A stretch of 26,412 bases of DNA from Patescibacteria group bacterium UBA2193 (GTDB lineage Bacteria; Patescibacteriota; Minisyncoccia; Moranbacterales; DUUL01): assembly GCA_002327335.1 (NCBI GenBank), contig DCVH01000057.1:1-26412 (forward strand). The letters run 5' to 3'. The notes beneath the pieces were generated by a model, which saw only the letters and a program-made list of their open reading frames with translations, searched no databases and was not told the DNA's origin. The position numbers were made by a program, and so were the translations under genes. This document shows positions 14,745-21,472 of the stretch, piece after piece (within the stretch, counting starts at the first letter, position 1; every line of letters starts with the position of its first letter).

Positions 14745-15590
14745 ATGGAAAAAGAAACAGAAATAGTGCCATTAAAAATAGCACCAAAAACTGAAGAGCC
14801 GACTCAAAAATTGAAAGTGGTTGATGAGAATGAGGAAGACAAAAAAGAATATCTCAAAAAGCAAGCCCAAAAAGGGGTGATTGATTTGGAAATTAAAAAT
14901 CAAGAAATTGAAAATTCTCAAGATCCGAAAGACAAAGAAGAGATTCCCGAGGAAGTTTCAAAAATTGAAAATTTGCTTGATAAATTGGAGGCGGGGTTGA
15001 CCGGATTGGGAATTGATCGGGAAAATATTTTGGCTATATATCAAGATTTGACAGAGGAGGATGTCTCCGCGGAAGTGGAGGTTGAAGGAGCGGAAAAATT
15101 TATTGAGAGATTGATTAAGGGTGATCCGGTGGGGGCAAAGAGAGAGGCCGAGAAAAGAGAGTTTAATCCCGCTCAACTGGCAGTATTGGTTGCTTGTTTT
15201 TTGTTTTTAGTCTTTGGCGCGAGTCGTCAAGTTGAGAGCAGTGCTTCGGATTTGGAAAAATCTGTTGAATTTTCGCAAGAAGTTGAAAAATCAGATCTAG
15301 ATAAATTTCTGGAAAGATTGAAAATAGTCAGAGTTTTTCAAAAACAAGAATTTCTTGATATGAAAATCCCTGCGAAACCAAAAGGACGAGAAAATCAAAA
15401 ATGGGAAATTCAGTTACTTAATCAAGATGAATCCACTGTTGGTCGTTTTGAGGCTAAAGACAGTCTTACTTATGTAGCATTTGGAAGAAACAAAGAAGAA
15501 AAAGCCGAAAAAGCAACTTTAGTTATCAGAGAAAACGGGGATATTGTTGAGACAAAAAATGTCGATATTTTTGGTGGAGAGGAAGTTTGA
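14745..15590 (+). CDS. hypothetical single-pass membrane protein
   Basis: The protein has 281 residues and no recognised family. The N-terminal 140 residues are very acidic and helical (EENEEDKKEYLKK-type composition). A single hydrophobic segment (PAQLAVLVACFLFLVFGAS, about 142-160) is followed by a heptad-like stretch (SDLEKSVEFSQEVEKSDLDK) and a C-terminal strand-rich domain (WEIQLLNQDESTVGRFEA to TLVIRENGDIVETKNVDIF). There is no N-terminal signal peptide, so the acidic half is probably cytoplasmic and the strand-rich half outside. The ATG at 14745 is the first in frame; no strong Shine-Dalgarno sequence is present. Confidence 0.65.
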   Translation: MEKETEIVPLKIAPKTEEPTQKLKVVDENEEDKKEYLKKQAQKGVIDLEIKNQEIENSQDPKDKEEIPEEVSKIENLLDKLEAGLTGLGIDRENILAIYQDLTEEDVSAEVEVEGAEKFIERLIKGDPVGAKREAEKREFNPAQLAVLVACFLFLVFGASRQVESSASDLEKSVEFSQEVEKSDLDKFLERLKIVRVFQKQEFLDMKIPAKPKGRENQKWEIQLLNQDESTVGRFEAKDSLTYVAFGRNKEEKAEKATLVIRENGDIVETKNVDIFGGEEV

Positions 15591-15638
15591 TTTTGGAAAT
15601 GATGTTTTGAGAGTTAATTCTGAGTGACCCATGTGAGG

Positions 15639-15644
15639 TAAAAT
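15639..15644 (+). promoter_or_regulatory. possible -10 box (GGTAAAAT type) before the 2-TM protein
   Basis: GTGAGGTAAAAT places TAAAAT 14 bases before the ATG at 15658, matching the GGTAAAAT -10 region that recurs at 18454, 20600, 21494 and 22022. No convincing -35 box is visible. Confidence 0.3.
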
Positions 15645-15657
15645 TAAAATAATATTT

Positions 15658-15909
15658 ATGGATATAGAAAAAGAAATTGAGACAATAAAAAGTCGTAATA
15701 AAAAAGTGGAGAACGACAAAGCGTGGGAGACGAGCTGGACGAGGCGCATTTTCATAGCAGTTGCAACCTATATCGTTGCAATTTTATGGCTCATTCTCAT
15801 CGAAGAAAGCATTCCACTTCTCAAAGCTTGCGTTCCAATGGGTGGCTATATTTTGTCCACTTTGTCGTTGTCTTTTGTGAAGAAACAGTGGGAAAATAAA
15901 CGAACCTAA
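15658..15909 (+). CDS. small two-transmembrane protein
   Basis: The protein has 83 residues. A charged N-terminal helix (MDIEKEIETIKSRNKKVEND) and TSWTRR precede the first membrane helix (IFIAVATYIVAILWLILI). A short turn with a proline-bearing loop (IPLLKACVPMGGYILSTLSL) forms the second hydrophobic segment, and the tail is basic (FVKKQWENKRT). From memory, short proteins of this plan with a VP-x-GY-LSTLSL motif are frequent in CPR genomes and have no known function. The stop is 17 bases before the TspO start, so the two are probably co-transcribed. Confidence 0.7.
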   Translation: MDIEKEIETIKSRNKKVENDKAWETSWTRRIFIAVATYIVAILWLILIEESIPLLKACVPMGGYILSTLSLSFVKKQWENKRT

Positions 15910-15926
15910 CTTTTTTATAAAATAAA

Positions 15927-16322
15927 ATGAATTCTTACAATTGGTATTCGCAATTAATAAAGCCGATTTGGTCTCCACCTGCTTGGATTTTCGGTCCAGT
16001 TTGGACTTTTCTCTACATTTTAATTGCCGTTTCTTTTGGCAAGGTGCTCCTGATGTTTTTGAAAAAACAAATCCCCTTTTTAGTAATTTTGCCATTCATT
16101 CTTAATCTTGTTTTTAATTTTTCTTTCACTCCAATTCAATTTGGGCTTAAAAATAATTTGTTAGCAGTGGTTGACATCTTATTGGTTTTTGGAACACTTG
16201 CTTGGGCAATGATCGCAATTCATCCACATGCAAAATGGATAACATATATCCAAATTCCTTATCTTATTTGGGTCTCTTTCGCAACCGTTTTGCAACTGAC
16301 AATTACTTATCTGAATAGGTAG
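15927..16322 (+). CDS. TspO/MBR family tryptophan-rich sensory protein
   Basis: This 131-residue membrane protein has five hydrophobic segments. It carries TspO marks: KPIWSPPAWIFGPVWTFLYILIA near the N-terminus, a LNLVFNFSFTPIQFG segment in the position of the LN-x-W-S-x-I-F-F-G motif, and IPYLIWVSFATVLQLTITYLN at the C-terminus. TspO proteins bind porphyrins and other tetrapyrroles and are linked to stress responses; CPR bacteria usually lack haem synthesis, so an imported ligand would be needed. It is slightly shorter than the typical 150-160 residues. It probably forms an operon with the 83-residue gene and ends at a bidirectional terminator. Confidence 0.85.
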   Translation: MNSYNWYSQLIKPIWSPPAWIFGPVWTFLYILIAVSFGKVLLMFLKKQIPFLVILPFILNLVFNFSFTPIQFGLKNNLLAVVDILLVFGTLAWAMIAIHPHAKWITYIQIPYLIWVSFATVLQLTITYLNR

Positions 16323-16344
16323 AATCGCTTGGAGCGGCTGAATA

Positions 16345-16377
16345 AAAAAACTGTTATCTTTCTGGTAACAGTTTTTT
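16345..16377. terminator. bidirectional terminator between convergent genes
   Basis: AAAAAACTGTTA (16345-16356) is the exact reverse complement of TAACAGTTTTTT (16366-16377), with a 9-base loop. It serves the plus-strand TspO gene and the minus-strand coiled-coil gene. Confidence 0.85.
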
Positions 16378-16394
16378 GAAATATTTTTGGTAAT

Positions 16395-16748
16395 TTAATT
16401 AATCTTTTTAAAAGTAATTTTGTAAGATGGTTCGTATTCGGCGTTGTTTTTATCTTTGAGATTGATGTTTTTGCCGTCCATGAGGGATGTCATGGCGATG
16501 TCGGTCAGAATTTGTTCGGATTCGGTGATTTTTAGTTTTGCTTCTTCAAGTTCTTCATAGCGCGATCCCATCTCAGCTTGCACGATATTCTCCAAAACTT
16601 TTTTCTTGTCGCGAAGAGTTTTTAATTCTTCCGTCAATTCTTCATAGCCAGTGCTCAGAAGAAGATTTTCTTTGTATTCCCGACTTATTTCTTTGCGCTT
16701 TTCTTTAAGTTCTTGAATTTGTCCAAACACTTCTTCCATGCTTTGCAT
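16395..16748 (-). CDS. coiled-coil hypothetical protein
   Basis: The protein has 117 residues. Residues 1-80 are almost entirely charged heptads (EVFGQIQELKEKRKEISREY and onward), predicting a long coiled coil, followed by a small C-terminal segment ending YEPSYKITFKK. No enzyme motif is visible. It could be a structural or antitoxin-like dimeric protein, but nothing in the context settles this. A second in-frame ATG three codons in is an equally good start. A possible extended -10 (TGATAGAAT, minus strand, around 16786-16794) lies about 40 bases upstream. It is divergent from lexA. Confidence 0.65.
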   Translation of the reverse strand: MQSMEEVFGQIQELKEKRKEISREYKENLLLSTGYEELTEELKTLRDKKKVLENIVQAEMGSRYEELEEAKLKITESEQILTDIAMTSLMDGKNINLKDKNNAEYEPSYKITFKKIN

Positions 16749-16981
16749 TTTTTTGTTTTATAATATTTAATAATCAACTTTTCTGATTCTATCACAGATT
16801 GAATAAAAGGGAAATCCTTTATTTTTGAAATAATCATATTTTTATAATAAAAAAAATAAATATAAGAAAAATTAATATTAGCAAAAAGTGACATTTTTAT
16901 TGATGAAAACAAGGTTTTTGTTGAATACTTGACAGCTCTTTCGAGTGGGTGTAAGCTTAGTGTATTAATTAAGGAAACACT
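16749..16981. other. divergent control region between the coiled-coil gene and lexA
   Basis: These 233 AT-rich bases have no open frame worth calling. They contain the lexA promoter (16929-16957) on the right and a possible minus-strand extended -10 on the left. I cannot see a SOS box of the Bacillus (CGAAC-N4-GTTCG) or E. coli type. Confidence 0.5.
16929..16957 (+). promoter_or_regulatory. lexA promoter
   Basis: A consensus -35 box TTGACA (16929-16934), a 17-base spacer containing CTC-TTTC-GAG, and TAAGCT (16952-16957) lie 24 bases before the start codon. A Shine-Dalgarno AAGGA (16971-16975) follows. The CTC/GAG dyad in the spacer could be part of an autoregulatory operator, but this is speculative. 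Confidence 0.55.
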
Positions 16982-17641
16982 ATGAAAAAAATAATAAATA
17001 TCAAAGAAGAAAAAGTTTTGCGGGCACTTCGAAATTTCTTTTCTCACAATAATAAGATGCCATCAGTCAGAGAGCTTGGAAGAGAATTGATTAAGTTTGG
17101 TTTGGATTTGAAAAGCACCAAAAGCATCCAAATATATTTAAAAAAACTGGAAGAAAAAGGTTTTATCAAAAAAAACAAAGAAAAAAGATATGATTTTGTT
17201 GGTGTTGCAAAAGCTTTGTTGGTGAGCATCCCTGTCTATGGAGGAGCCAATGCTGGAGCGCCAACTTTGATTGGCGAGCAATATTTGCAAGGAACATTGA
17301 GGGTCTCCAGGAGCTTGTTGAAAGGCGGAAGTGCGGAAAACTTCTTTGCCGTTGAGGTTTCGGGGAATTCAATGAATAAAAGCGTTATTAACGGAAAAAA
17401 AATTGAGTCAGGCGATTTTGTGATAGTTGACAGTGAATACAAAAATTACAAAGGTGAAGGAAGTGAAAAAGTTTTGGCTGTGATTGACGGGTTGGCAACC
17501 ATAAAAACATTGAAAAAAATTGACGAAAATATGATTGGATTGTTTCCGGAATCAACAGAAAAAAAACACAAACCAATCTTCATTTCTCAAGAAGATGATT
17601 TCATTGTGAACGGAAAAATTGTGGATGTTTTGAAAACATAA
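16982..17641 (+). CDS. lexA: LexA-type SOS repressor (S24 autopeptidase)
   Basis: The protein has 219 residues. The N-terminal winged helix (EEKVLRALRNFFSHNNKMPS, VRELGRELIKFGLDLKSTKS, YLKKLEEKGFIKK) is the LexA DNA-binding domain. The C-terminal S24 domain has a cleavage site Ala91-Gly92 in ANAGAP, the nucleophile Ser130 (VSGNSM) and the general base Lys175 (GLATIK), the expected self-cleavage dyad. It should repress DNA-damage genes and be cleaved when RecA filaments form. Its own promoter has a consensus -35 and a good Shine-Dalgarno sequence. The sequence is fairly divergent (NSM in place of DSM), so it may recognise a lineage-specific operator. Confidence 0.88.
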   Translation: MKKIINIKEEKVLRALRNFFSHNNKMPSVRELGRELIKFGLDLKSTKSIQIYLKKLEEKGFIKKNKEKRYDFVGVAKALLVSIPVYGGANAGAPTLIGEQYLQGTLRVSRSLLKGGSAENFFAVEVSGNSMNKSVINGKKIESGDFVIVDSEYKNYKGEGSEKVLAVIDGLATIKTLKKIDENMIGLFPESTEKKHKPIFISQEDDFIVNGKIVDVLKT

Positions 17642-17668
17642 ATAAAAATATTTTTTAAAACTGTTTAT

Positions 17669-17690
17669 GAAAAATCGAGTCGAATTTTTC
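17669..17690 (+). terminator. weak AT-rich hairpin after lexA
   Basis: GAAAAAT (17669-17675) pairs with ATTTTTC (17684-17690) around an 8-base loop (CGAGTCGA). There is no additional T-run, so termination efficiency is doubtful. Confidence 0.35.
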
Positions 17691-17735
17691 TAAGAGCAGA
17701 TTAATTATTAGAACCGAAAGGTTGAAAAAAACAAA

Positions 17736-17891
17736 ATGAAAAATTGGTGTAAGTTTAAGGATTTACTGGACAAGGATTCGAGAAAAAAGTGGGTTCATCT
17801 GTTAGCAGAAACATCCCCTGAAAATAAAAAGAAAACCAGGGCATTGATGTTGCTTAACAAGATTGACCTTGATTGTAATCGGGTGCAATAA
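17736..17891 (+). CDS. small hypothetical protein (51 residues)
   Basis: A 51-residue frame starts MKNWCKFKDLLDKDSRKKW and ends NKIDLDCNRVQ. It is basic and helical, with two cysteines and two tryptophans and no known motif. GAAAGG lies about 12 bases before the ATG, a modest ribosome site, and the base composition is less AT-rich than the surrounding spacer. The TAA is followed at once by an A-run and a 12-bp imperfect hairpin. The frame reopens without a stop into the downstream 135-residue ORF, so it may be the first part of an interrupted gene. Confidence 0.45.
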   Translation: MKNWCKFKDLLDKDSRKKWVHLLAETSPENKKKTRALMLLNKIDLDCNRVQ

Positions 17892-17896
17892 AAAAA

Positions 17897-17931
17897 CGAC
17901 CTGATTGGCATAAAAATATCCATTCAAGTCG
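17897..17931. terminator. imperfect hairpin after the 51-residue ORF
   Basis: CGACCTGATTGG (17897-17908) pairs with CCATTCAAGTCG (17920-17931) with two mismatches. An A-run lies on the left and CTTCTCTT on the right. The T-run is better on the minus strand, so it may stop antisense transcription as much as the plus-strand gene. Confidence 0.5.
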
Positions 17932-17960
17932 CTTCTCTTCAACCAAAGTATATCACAGTA

Positions 17961-18368
17961 TTGAAAAATTGTGAAAGTCGGAAAGAATTTAATCGTTTAA
18001 TATCAATATTAACAAAAACACATATGGATACTTATCAAGACGGAATCAGTTTGAGCAATTATTTTCAACAATGCTACATTGCTCCTTTAAGAGTGGAAAC
18101 TAACAAGCAAGAACGTCATCTCACAGAACAAGTCAAAAAATCTCTCTTGCCTCACTTGCCTGACAAAAAAGACGTTGTTGAGTTGACTGCCATCATTGGT
18201 GATTACGAGGCGTTTCAGTTTGCCAATGAAATAAAGGATTTTCTGGAAAAGGAGGGCTATAACACGGAGGAGGTAATCAACCAATCTGTTTTTAGTCAAC
18301 CAATCAAAGGTCAACTTGTCGAGCCAAGAAAGCAGGGAGGTGTCAGAATTATTATTGGTAGAGCCTAA
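17961..18368 (+). CDS. hypothetical protein (up to 135 residues)
   Basis: I do not recognise this protein. The body has a charged helical region (ESRKEFNRLISILTKTHMDT, then ETNKQERHLTEQVKKSLLPH) and an alpha/beta C-terminus (VVELTAIIGDYEAFQFANEI to QLVEPRKQGGVRIIIGRA). It is soluble, with no membrane segment. The start is uncertain: TTG at 17961 has no Shine-Dalgarno sequence, while the first ATG (18024) would give 114 residues. The same frame continues upstream without a stop as far as the TAA of the 51-residue ORF. A perfect 11-bp hairpin follows. Confidence 0.55.
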   Translation: MKNCESRKEFNRLISILTKTHMDTYQDGISLSNYFQQCYIAPLRVETNKQERHLTEQVKKSLLPHLPDKKDVVELTAIIGDYEAFQFANEIKDFLEKEGYNTEEVINQSVFSQPIKGQLVEPRKQGGVRIIIGRA

Positions 18369-18390
18369 AAAATTGAAAACACCATAATTT

Positions 18391-18423
18391 GCAAAAACCA
18401 GCTCAGTCCGAACTGGTTTTTGC
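18391..18423. terminator. terminator with perfect 11-bp stem
   Basis: GCAAAAACCAG (18391-18401) is the exact reverse complement of CTGGTTTTTGC (18413-18423) around an 11-base loop. It ends only 8 bases before the next -35 box. Confidence 0.75.
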
Positions 18424-18431
18424 GCAAAATT

Positions 18432-18459
18432 TTGATTTATTGCAGAAAAAAGGTAAAAT
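18432..18459 (+). promoter_or_regulatory. TTGATT/GGTAAAAT-family promoter
   Basis: TTGATT (18432-18437), a 16-base spacer beginning TATT and ending GG, then TAAAAT (18454-18459). The leader to the ATG at 18541 would be about 75 bases. Confidence 0.5.
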
Positions 18460-18540
18460 TAAGCAGTGGTTATTATCCAAAAAAAGTAATAAAATAAAAT
18501 ATCGGTGATATTTTTTTTGAGAAGTAAAAATTAAAAAATT

Positions 18541-19185
18541 ATGGACAATTTAAAAAACACGATTAAGATGCCAGAATATGTTCGTCAGTTTAGTGAAATG
18601 AATCTCATAGACCTTGATGATAAATGGGAAGGAATTGAAAAAAACCCAAAACAGAGAGAGTTTGGTAATATAAGATGTTATTCTTTTCATGATAAAACTA
18701 AATGGGGAGACAAAGTGTTGTTTTTTGATGCATTAAAAACGCTGCACTTTCCAGAAAGTAAAACTTCAACAGAGAATTTGGATTTTCAGCTAAGTCTCAA
18801 TAAGCCTTCTTTTATCCTTGATGAGCGTCGAGATCTTATTATAGATGGTAAAAATGGTCCATGTATTCAATTCGGCCTATCCATCTATCGCCAAGAAAAG
18901 CTGTATTCAGTAAATTCACACGTTTTAAAGAGAAATGATAAAAACAAAGAATTGCCTTCGAAAATGGTGGGATTAATCTACTGGAAATTATTTGATTACA
19001 TGCAAAGTCTCGCCAATAAAGATGGAAGAGTTTATTTAAGCACAATAGAAAGATATCTCGGGATGAGTGATCAAGAACCATTAACGGAAGAACGTTGGAA
19101 TGAGATTTTCTTGCCTATAATCGAGGAGGGTGGATATGGAAAAATTGATTCTGACACTTGGGTTAAAAAATATAAGCCAGAGTAA
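18541..19185 (+). CDS. hypothetical protein (214 residues)
   Basis: I do not recognise this protein. It is soluble, mixed alpha/beta, without signal peptide or membrane helices. Notable stretches are the hydrophobic strand LDERRDLIIDG, a GLSIYRQEKLYSV strand, and a conserved-looking C-terminus (RVYLSTIERYLGMSDQEPLT, ERWNEIFLPIIEEGGYGK) that resembles the end of an acyltransferase-type fold without giving a diagnostic motif. It stands alone between a terminator-promoter module and the DMT transporter gene 43 bases downstream. Confidence 0.7.
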   Translation: MDNLKNTIKMPEYVRQFSEMNLIDLDDKWEGIEKNPKQREFGNIRCYSFHDKTKWGDKVLFFDALKTLHFPESKTSTENLDFQLSLNKPSFILDERRDLIIDGKNGPCIQFGLSIYRQEKLYSVNSHVLKRNDKNKELPSKMVGLIYWKLFDYMQSLANKDGRVYLSTIERYLGMSDQEPLTEERWNEIFLPIIEEGGYGKIDSDTWVKKYKPE

Positions 19186-19227
19186 AAAAAGCGCTAAGCA
19201 GATTAATAAATAATATTTACAATATAA

Positions 19228-20094
19228 ATGACCTGGTTTATTTTTAGTCTCCTCTCAATTCTTGCTTTAGCAACAGCGGAGTTAACGCAACAACATCTTC
19301 TTAATCTCAAAAATGGATTTAACGCGAGGACAAGCGCTGTCTTAACTTTCTTGTTTCAATCATTAATTGCCATTCCATTTCTTTTTATTTTTGGGCTATC
19401 TGATCAAATTTTTTCTATTTTCAACCAAGATATTTTTCCAAGAGTTTTGCTAGTAACTTTTATTTCGTCGATTGCTATGATTCTTTACTTGAAAAGTTTT
19501 AAGGTTAAAAATATTAGTATTTCTGTTATTTTTATTTCATCTTCGATAATAGTTTCGACTTTTCTGGGAATTATTTTTTTCTCTGAATCACTAGATTCTC
19601 TTAAATTCCTCGGGATTGCATTGGTTTTGATGGCTATCGTTGTGGTTAATTATAAAAATGTCACCCTTGAAAAAAATCACCTTTTCGGATTGCTTGCAGG
19701 AATCATTTTCGGGGTATCATATGTTTTGGATAAAAGTATAGTAACAAGTGTTCATCCTTTCGTTTATATTTTTTGGTCATTTTTGATGATTTCAGTATGG
19801 GGGTTTATTTTCAATAGTAAGACTGTTTTGGAGTCCATTAAAAATAAGAAACCTACTTTCTATGGACCAATAATGATTTCGGGAATTGCGTATTTTTTAT
19901 TCAACTTTTTTACTTTCACTGCCTATCGGTTTGGAGGAGAAGTTAGTCGAGTTGATGCTATTAATAATTCTCAAGTCTTTTTAATAATTTTATTTGAGTT
20001 TTTCATCTTGAAAAACACGGAGGGAATTATGAGGAAAATTATCTCAGCAATATTGGCAGTGATGGGAATTTTATTGTTGGCGACGGTTAAGTAA
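19228..20094 (+). CDS. EamA/DMT-superfamily transporter
   Basis: This 288-residue protein has about ten hydrophobic helices in two halves, the classic drug/metabolite transporter layout. Helix 1 ends in the LATAELTQQHLL turn. Helices 3-4 contain LLVTFISSIAMILYLKSFKV with the basic residues typical of EamA proteins and SVIFISSSIIVSTFLGIIFF. The second half ends with IISAILAVMGILLLATVK, the usual last helix. These proteins exchange small metabolites across the cytoplasmic membrane; the substrate is not predictable. The gap after the previous gene is short, so they may share a transcript. There is no obvious Shine-Dalgarno sequence. Confidence 0.85.
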   Translation: MTWFIFSLLSILALATAELTQQHLLNLKNGFNARTSAVLTFLFQSLIAIPFLFIFGLSDQIFSIFNQDIFPRVLLVTFISSIAMILYLKSFKVKNISISVIFISSSIIVSTFLGIIFFSESLDSLKFLGIALVLMAIVVVNYKNVTLEKNHLFGLLAGIIFGVSYVLDKSIVTSVHPFVYIFWSFLMISVWGFIFNSKTVLESIKNKKPTFYGPIMISGIAYFLFNFFTFTAYRFGGEVSRVDAINNSQVFLIILFEFFILKNTEGIMRKIISAILAVMGILLLATVK

Positions 20095-20121
20095 AGGAAA
20101 GTATGAGATATTTAATTGGCT

Positions 20122-20150
20122 TTGATTTATTAGTTGATGGGAGGTAGAAT
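20122..20150 (+). promoter_or_regulatory. TTGATT-family promoter giving a near-leaderless transcript
   Basis: TTGATT (20122-20127), a 17-base spacer beginning TATT and ending GGGAGG, and TAGAAT (20145-20150). The ATG at 20160 lies nine bases after the -10 box, so transcription would begin within a few bases of the start codon. Confidence 0.5.
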
Positions 20151-20159
20151 TATAATAAT

Positions 20160-20555
20160 ATGAACAATATAATTTCCAATGAAGCGGAGTTTGAAAGGAT
20201 GGTGAATGAAGGGATTGCGGCCATTCCCGAGCGTTTTTTGGAAAAATTAGATAATGTGGTGATAGTCATTGAGGATGAGCCAACTCTTTTACAGGAAAAA
20301 CAATTGCATCTCAAAAAAGGATGGACATTGTTTGGGCTTTATGAAGGTGTGCCTCAAATTTCCAGAGGATCGCATTATGGATCAGTTTTGCCAGATAAGA
20401 TTACGATTTTCAGGAAACCAATTTTGGAAGCAGCGCGCGACATTAAGCATGCCAAAGAGATTGTGAAAAACACTGTTTGGCACGAGATTGCGCACCATTT
20501 CGGAATGAATGAAGATGAAGTGCGACAATCAGAAGCGAGAAAAAAAAGAAAATAA
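20160..20555 (+). CDS. minimal zincin metallopeptidase-like protein
   Basis: This 131-residue protein matches the short zincin family (PF06262 type). The N-terminus FERMVNEGIAAIPERF leads to a VVIVIEDEP strand, GLYEGVPQ and ITIFRKPI strands, and a C-terminal WHEIAHHFGMNEDEV in which HEIAH (108-112) is the zinc-binding, catalytic HExxH. Substrates of this family are unknown. The ATG at 20160 keeps the full family N-terminus but sits almost on the promoter; the next ATG (codon 14) has a GAAAGG before it but would cut the first helix. A small terminator follows. Confidence 0.85.
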   Translation: MNNIISNEAEFERMVNEGIAAIPERFLEKLDNVVIVIEDEPTLLQEKQLHLKKGWTLFGLYEGVPQISRGSHYGSVLPDKITIFRKPILEAARDIKHAKEIVKNTVWHEIAHHFGMNEDEVRQSEARKKRK

Positions 20556-20559
20556 ATTA

Positions 20560-20578
20560 CCGCCAACAAGGCGGTTTT
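20560..20578 (+). terminator. small terminator overlapping the next promoter
   Basis: CCGCC-AACAA-GGCGG (20560-20574) followed by TTTT. The T-run overlaps the first bases of the -35 box at 20577. Confidence 0.7.
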
Positions 20579-20605
20579 GTGTTATTGGGGGAAGTGGGGT
20601 AAAAT
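20577..20605 (+). promoter_or_regulatory. GGGGTAAAAT-family promoter of the DUF3800 gene
   Basis: TTGTGT (20577-20582), a 17-base G-rich spacer and TAAAAT (20600-20605). The stretch from 20582 through the -10 box is identical, or nearly so, to the promoter at 21471-21499 on the far side of the DUF3800 unit. Confidence 0.6.
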
Positions 20606-20641
20606 GGAATAGTTATAACCTTCTTAATAATAAATGAATTA

Positions 20642-21271
20642 ATGGCGTATATTTTTTTGGATGAAAGTGGAGATTTAGGATTCAAGGAAAAATCAAGTAA
20701 CTGGTTTATTTTTACAATTGTTTTGACGAATAATCACAGAAAAATTGAAAAAGTGATTAAAAATATTCGGAAAGGTTTGAGCAAGAAATATAAATTAAAA
20801 GAACTTCATGCTTATCATTCAAATGCTGTTACTAAGCACAAAATGCTAAAAAAATTATCTGAATTAGAAGACTTAAAAGTATTGTGCATAATCTTAAATA
20901 AGAAGAAGGTTTATATTGATTTGCAAAATCAAAAAAATCATCTGTATGGCTACACTGCTAATATTTTATTAGATCGTTTGCATAATAAAAATATTATTAA
21001 AACTAATGAGCCAATAAGTTTATATATAGATCAAAAAGATACCAAGAAATCTATTCGTGAAAATTTTGAGAAATATCTTAAGGATAATTTGAAGAAAAGG
21101 GGAAATAATGGAAAAATAGAAATTAGAATTAAGCCATCACATACTGAAAAATGTCTGCAGGCAGTCGATTTTGTTAGTTGGGCAATTTTTAGGAAATATG
21201 AAAAAAATGATTATGAATATTATGAGGATATAAAGGATAAAATCATAGAAGAAAATATTTTGTTTTCCTAA
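20642..21271 (+). CDS. DUF3800 protein
   Basis: This 209-residue protein starts MAYIFLDESGDLGF, the DUF3800 hallmark with acidic residues Asp7, Glu8 and Asp11 on the first strand. A helical basic middle region follows (VIKNIRKGLSKKYKLKELHA), then a LYIDQKDTKKS strand and the terminal helix CLQAVDFVSWAIFRKYE with another conserved Asp. The arrangement of acidic residues resembles RNase H-like nucleases, and DUF3800 genes occur in defence-like and mobile contexts, often beside conserved structured RNAs (DUF3800 RNA motifs, established from comparative genomics). The gene is AT-rich, strongly basic, bounded by near-identical promoters and followed by a hairpin-rich non-coding stretch. Confidence 0.85.
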   Translation: MAYIFLDESGDLGFKEKSSNWFIFTIVLTNNHRKIEKVIKNIRKGLSKKYKLKELHAYHSNAVTKHKMLKKLSELEDLKVLCIILNKKKVYIDLQNQKNHLYGYTANILLDRLHNKNIIKTNEPISLYIDQKDTKKSIRENFEKYLKDNLKKRGNNGKIEIRIKPSHTEKCLQAVDFVSWAIFRKYEKNDYEYYEDIKDKIIEENILFS

Positions 21272-21284
21272 AAAGACAAAAAGA

Positions 21285-21472
21285 AAACCCCTTGCTTTGA
21301 CGAGACGCCTTACGGTATCTCAACACAAGAGGATTTACTTCTATAAGTTAATACTATCATATTCTGGAAATTATTGCAATATTTTAGCACAATGACAAAA
21401 TATTGCTAAAAAACTGCCAAAGTGTGGCAAGATAAAGAGAATTTCAAACAATCGCTACAATGGCGTTTTTTT
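21285..21472 (+). ncRNA. candidate structured RNA downstream of DUF3800
   Basis: About 190 bases with no coding frame contain four consecutive potential hairpins. A nested stem runs 21289-21333, with CCCCTTG/CAAGAGG outside and GAGACGCC-UUAC-GGUAUCUC inside, each with a mismatch. A perfect 10-bp stem follows: GCAATATTTT (21376-21385) with AAAATATTGC (21397-21406). Next is TGCCA-AAGTG-TGGCA (21415-21429), and last a terminator-like stem at 21453-21465 before seven T residues. TTTTAGCA (21382-21389) can alternatively pair with TGCTAAAA (21403-21410). Position beside a DUF3800 gene fits the known association of such genes with structured RNAs. The 5' end and any match to a named motif are not established. 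Confidence 0.5.
21453..21472 (+). terminator. terminator at the end of the DUF3800/RNA unit
   Basis: CGCTA-CAA-TGGCG (21453-21465, one G-T pair) followed by seven T residues. The last T bases form the start of the next -35 box. Confidence 0.65.

Noticed and set aside
21285..21335. tRNA or tRNA-like element in the DUF3800 spacer
   Set aside because: The nested stem lacks T-arm and acceptor features, and no TTCRA loop or CCA end is present.
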